A stretch of 64,000 bases of DNA from Actinomadura sp. HBU206391 (GTDB lineage Bacteria > Actinomycetota > Actinomycetes > Streptosporangiales > Streptosporangiaceae): NCBI RefSeq assembly GCF_014323665.1, contig NZ_JABVEB010000003.1, positions 89,852-153,851 on the forward strand, written 5' to 3'. Both the position numbers and the translations under genes were made by a program. Below are positions 62,446-64,000 of the stretch, one piece after another. The notes beneath the pieces are model-generated. The model saw only the letters and a list, made by a program, of their open reading frames with translations. It did no database searches and had not been told where the DNA came from. Position 1 is the first letter of the stretch. The number at the start of each line of letters is the position of its first letter.

Positions 62446-64000
62446 GTGGAAACGAATCACAACTTCCTGCAGACGGGGGGTCAGCCGGTCTCTGACCGGA
62501 TGCGGGAGTTGCTCGCCCGTGCGGCGCAGGACAACGTGTACGAACAGCGCTCACAGGGTCAGGTGCTGGACGAGATACGCCAGCGGCTTGAAGGCATGGA
62601 GTGGCTGCTCCGCGAGGTCCGGGAGCGCGAGCTCAGCGGTCTGACCGGCCAGCTGGACAGCGTACGGGGTCAGGTCGACGAGCTCTCCGCCAAGCCGCCG
62701 GAGTGGGCGGAGGGTCTCGCCGAGCACATCGAGGCCGTCGGGGAGCGGGTCAAACCCGTGGCCGAGCTGCCCGCCCTGTGGGCCGACGTCGGGGTCGTCG
62801 CAGAGAACGTCGACGAAGGGCTGTCCCGGCTGCAGTCCGTCATCGACTCCGCGCAGCACCTCGTCGACGCCACGCAGCAGGCGACGCAGCACATGGAGGA
62901 CATGGGCAAGCGGCTGGACAAGCTGCAGGGCAGCATGGAGGCGGCATCCGTCCGCTTCAACCGCCTGGACAAGTCCCTGGCCGAACTGGGGCATCGGACG
63001 GAGAAGCTCGAGCACTCCATCACCGGGGTCGGCACCAGGGTCGACCAGTCGCTGAGCGAGATGGGCGAACGGATCGAGCAGGGTCTGGACGCCGTCAGCG
63101 GCCGGGTCGAGGGCGTGAGCGGCCGGCTCGACGGAGTCGACGGCAGCCTGGACGGGATCGACGGCCGGCTAGAGGGGTTGTCGGGCCGGTTCGACGGGCT
63201 GGACGGCAAGCTGGAAGGCGTCACGGGCCGGGTCGACTCGGTCAGCCAGCGCATCGGCCAGCTCCCCGCCGCACTCGAGATCGGCGAGCTGCACCGCAAG
63301 CTCACCGAGCTGGTCAAGCGGCCCTACACCGACCACGGCGACCGCTTCGACGCGCTGGAGAAGCGGCTCACCGAGGCCGTCGACCCGCTCATCGACGAGC
63401 TGCGGGCCCGTCCCGATCGGGACGAGGTCAAGGACATGATGTCCAAGATCGCGGAGTCCGCCTACGGCGACGTCACCAGGCGCCTGGACGAGTTCTCCCG
63501 CCGCTTCGAGAGCGTGCACGAGGACGCGCGCAAGCGGGTCGAGGGCATCCACGACGAGGTGACCAGGAAGGTCGACACGGCGCTCGAGGAGTTCACCACA
63601 CAGGTCGACATCGTGTCTCGGCGGGTCGAGTCGGTGCACACCGACGTCACCAAGCAGGTCGAGTCCGTGCACAACGAGATCGCCAAGCAGGTGGGCGGCA
63701 TCCACGACGACGTCACCAAACGTATCTACGGGATCCACGAGAACGTCACCAAGCAGGTCGACGGAATTCACGAGGACGTCACCAAGCGGGTCGAAGGCGT
63801 CCACGAAGAATTCGCCAAGCGGAGCGAGTCGGTGCAGGACGAGGTCGGCAGACGGCTCGACGGTGTGCAGGACCAGGTCGGCAGAAAGGTCGACTCGGTG
63901 CACGAGGACGTCAGCAAGCGCATGACGGCCGTCCACGAGGATGTGCTCAAGCGGCTGACCACGTTGGAGGAGACCATGCTCGCACTCGCCGAGGCGCTGC
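62446..64000 (+). CDS. Long coiled-coil protein with heptad and hendecad repeats, 3' end cut
   Basis: GTG 62446 follows GAAGGAG and opens a frame through the right edge; 518 residues are visible and no stop is reached. N-terminal ~80 residues are helical with Trp (LDEIRQRLEGMEWLLREV). Then coiled coil. Residues 214-269 are eight perfect heptads of type VEGVSGR and LDGIDGR; 351-504 are 14 exact 11-residue units such as GIHEDVTKRVE. No membrane segment or signal peptide, so cytoplasmic. Repeat style recalls filament-forming proteins (Scy or apolipoprotein-like), but I do not recognise a family. Confidence 0.8.
   Translation, partial: METNHNFLQTGGQPVSDRMRELLARAAQDNVYEQRSQGQVLDEIRQRLEGMEWLLREVRERELSGLTGQLDSVRGQVDELSAKPPEWAEGLAEHIEAVGERVKPVAELPALWADVGVVAENVDEGLSRLQSVIDSAQHLVDATQQATQHMEDMGKRLDKLQGSMEAASVRFNRLDKSLAELGHRTEKLEHSITGVGTRVDQSLSEMGERIEQGLDAVSGRVEGVSGRLDGVDGSLDGIDGRLEGLSGRFDGLDGKLEGVTGRVDSVSQRIGQLPAALEIGELHRKLTELVKRPYTDHGDRFDALEKRLTEAVDPLIDELRARPDRDEVKDMMSKIAESAYGDVTRRLDEFSRRFESVHEDARKRVEGIHDEVTRKVDTALEEFTTQVDIVSRRVESVHTDVTKQVESVHNEIAKQVGGIHDDVTKRIYGIHENVTKQVDGIHEDVTKRVEGVHEEFAKRSESVQDEVGRRLDGVQDQVGRKVDSVHEDVSKRMTAVHEDVLKRLTTLEETMLALAEAL
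63085..63252. repeat. Eight heptad repeats, 21-base units
   Basis: Residues 214-269 of the coiled-coil protein, in units such as LDAVSGR, VEGVSGR, LDGVDGS, LDGIDGR, LEGLSGR, FDGLDGK, LEGVTGR and VDSVSQR. DNA period 21 bases. Gly at the third and sixth positions is unusual for a coiled coil and suggests a flexible or tightly packed segment. Confidence 0.8.
63496..63957. repeat. Fourteen hendecad repeats, 33-base units
   Basis: Residues 351-504 of the coiled-coil protein: 14 consecutive 11-residue units, most of them V-H-[ED]-x-V-[TS]-K-[RQ]-[VL]-x-x-like (for example ESVHTDVTKQV, DGIHEDVTKRV, DSVHEDVSKRM). 462 bases without a gap in register. Hendecads make nearly straight three- to four-helix coils. 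Codon differences between units show selection on protein, not recent duplication. Confidence 0.85.

Noticed and set aside
63496..63957. Regular 33-base repeats considered as a CRISPR array
   Set aside because: There are no spacers; the repeats are contiguous, stay in frame and encode hendecads.

Overview
The window is chromosomal DNA of a high-GC actinomycete. Codon third positions are strongly G/C, GTG and TTG starts are frequent, and stop/start overlaps (GTGA, ATGA, TTGA) are common. The right third carries the guaA, choD-like, guaB3, guaB, DUF5319, RsdA-like, SigD/ShbA and groEL1-groES set known from Mycobacterium and Streptomyces. The gene content (angucycline-type PKS, OvmZ-like zinc-finger/HTH pair, PspC-type sensor kinase, Tad-like leader proteins) fits a Streptosporangiales or Thermomonosporaceae relative, but the genus cannot be fixed from the sequence.

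Left edge (1-7 kb): a minus-strand operon encodes FAD monooxygenase, cyclase, KS-alpha, KS-beta, ACP and ketoreductase (cut by the edge). This is the core order of angucycline clusters. A 758-base, less GC-rich, gene-free gap separates it from a divergent zinc-finger plus HTH pair.

7-20 kb: dhaKL without dhaM; a PIG-L deacetylase and a nucleoside hydrolase that share a duplicated 52-base promoter module; a membrane protein; SRPBCC, MarR and ArsR genes with an MFS remnant; a PQQ-propeller lipoprotein; and a PspC-type envelope-stress system (LuxR regulator, PspC histidine kinase, divergent PspC membrane protein) with phased TCAGGG half-sites.

19.6-22.5 kb: a minus-strand operon with a short Tad/Flp-like leader protein carrying a toxin-like domain, a HEAT-repeat protein and a lipoprotein, then a cysteine-dioxygenase-like gene. 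22.8-43 kb is mostly metabolic: PhoD phosphatase, a form II CO-dehydrogenase-like coxSLM operon, a TetR-MMPL pair with a GH78-like lipoprotein, a CDP-alcohol phosphatidyltransferase, a methyltransferase, a membrane glycosyltransferase-like protein, a CoxG-like protein, guaA and an M43 metalloprotease.

43-52 kb: TetR, aldehyde dehydrogenase and GMC (choD-like) oxidoreductase; a second protein with the same Tad-like leader, 587 residues long, followed by a small membrane protein and preceded by an array of ten GGNCC palindromes; MerR and an alpha/beta hydrolase. 52-64 kb: glpD, guaB3, guaB, DUF5319, anti-sigma, sigma, groEL and groES with a CIRCE operator, a zinc ribbon, and a long coiled-coil protein built of heptads then 14 exact 11-residue repeats, cut by the right edge.

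The best candidates for undescribed biology are the two loci sharing the leader (MRR, then GEGxVSY, a membrane segment, GIGGTxT and CRV) on unrelated C-terminal bodies, each followed by a possible partner gene. Next are the 11-base repeat array at the 3' end of groEL, the GGNCC array, the duplicated leaderless promoter module and the hendecad protein.
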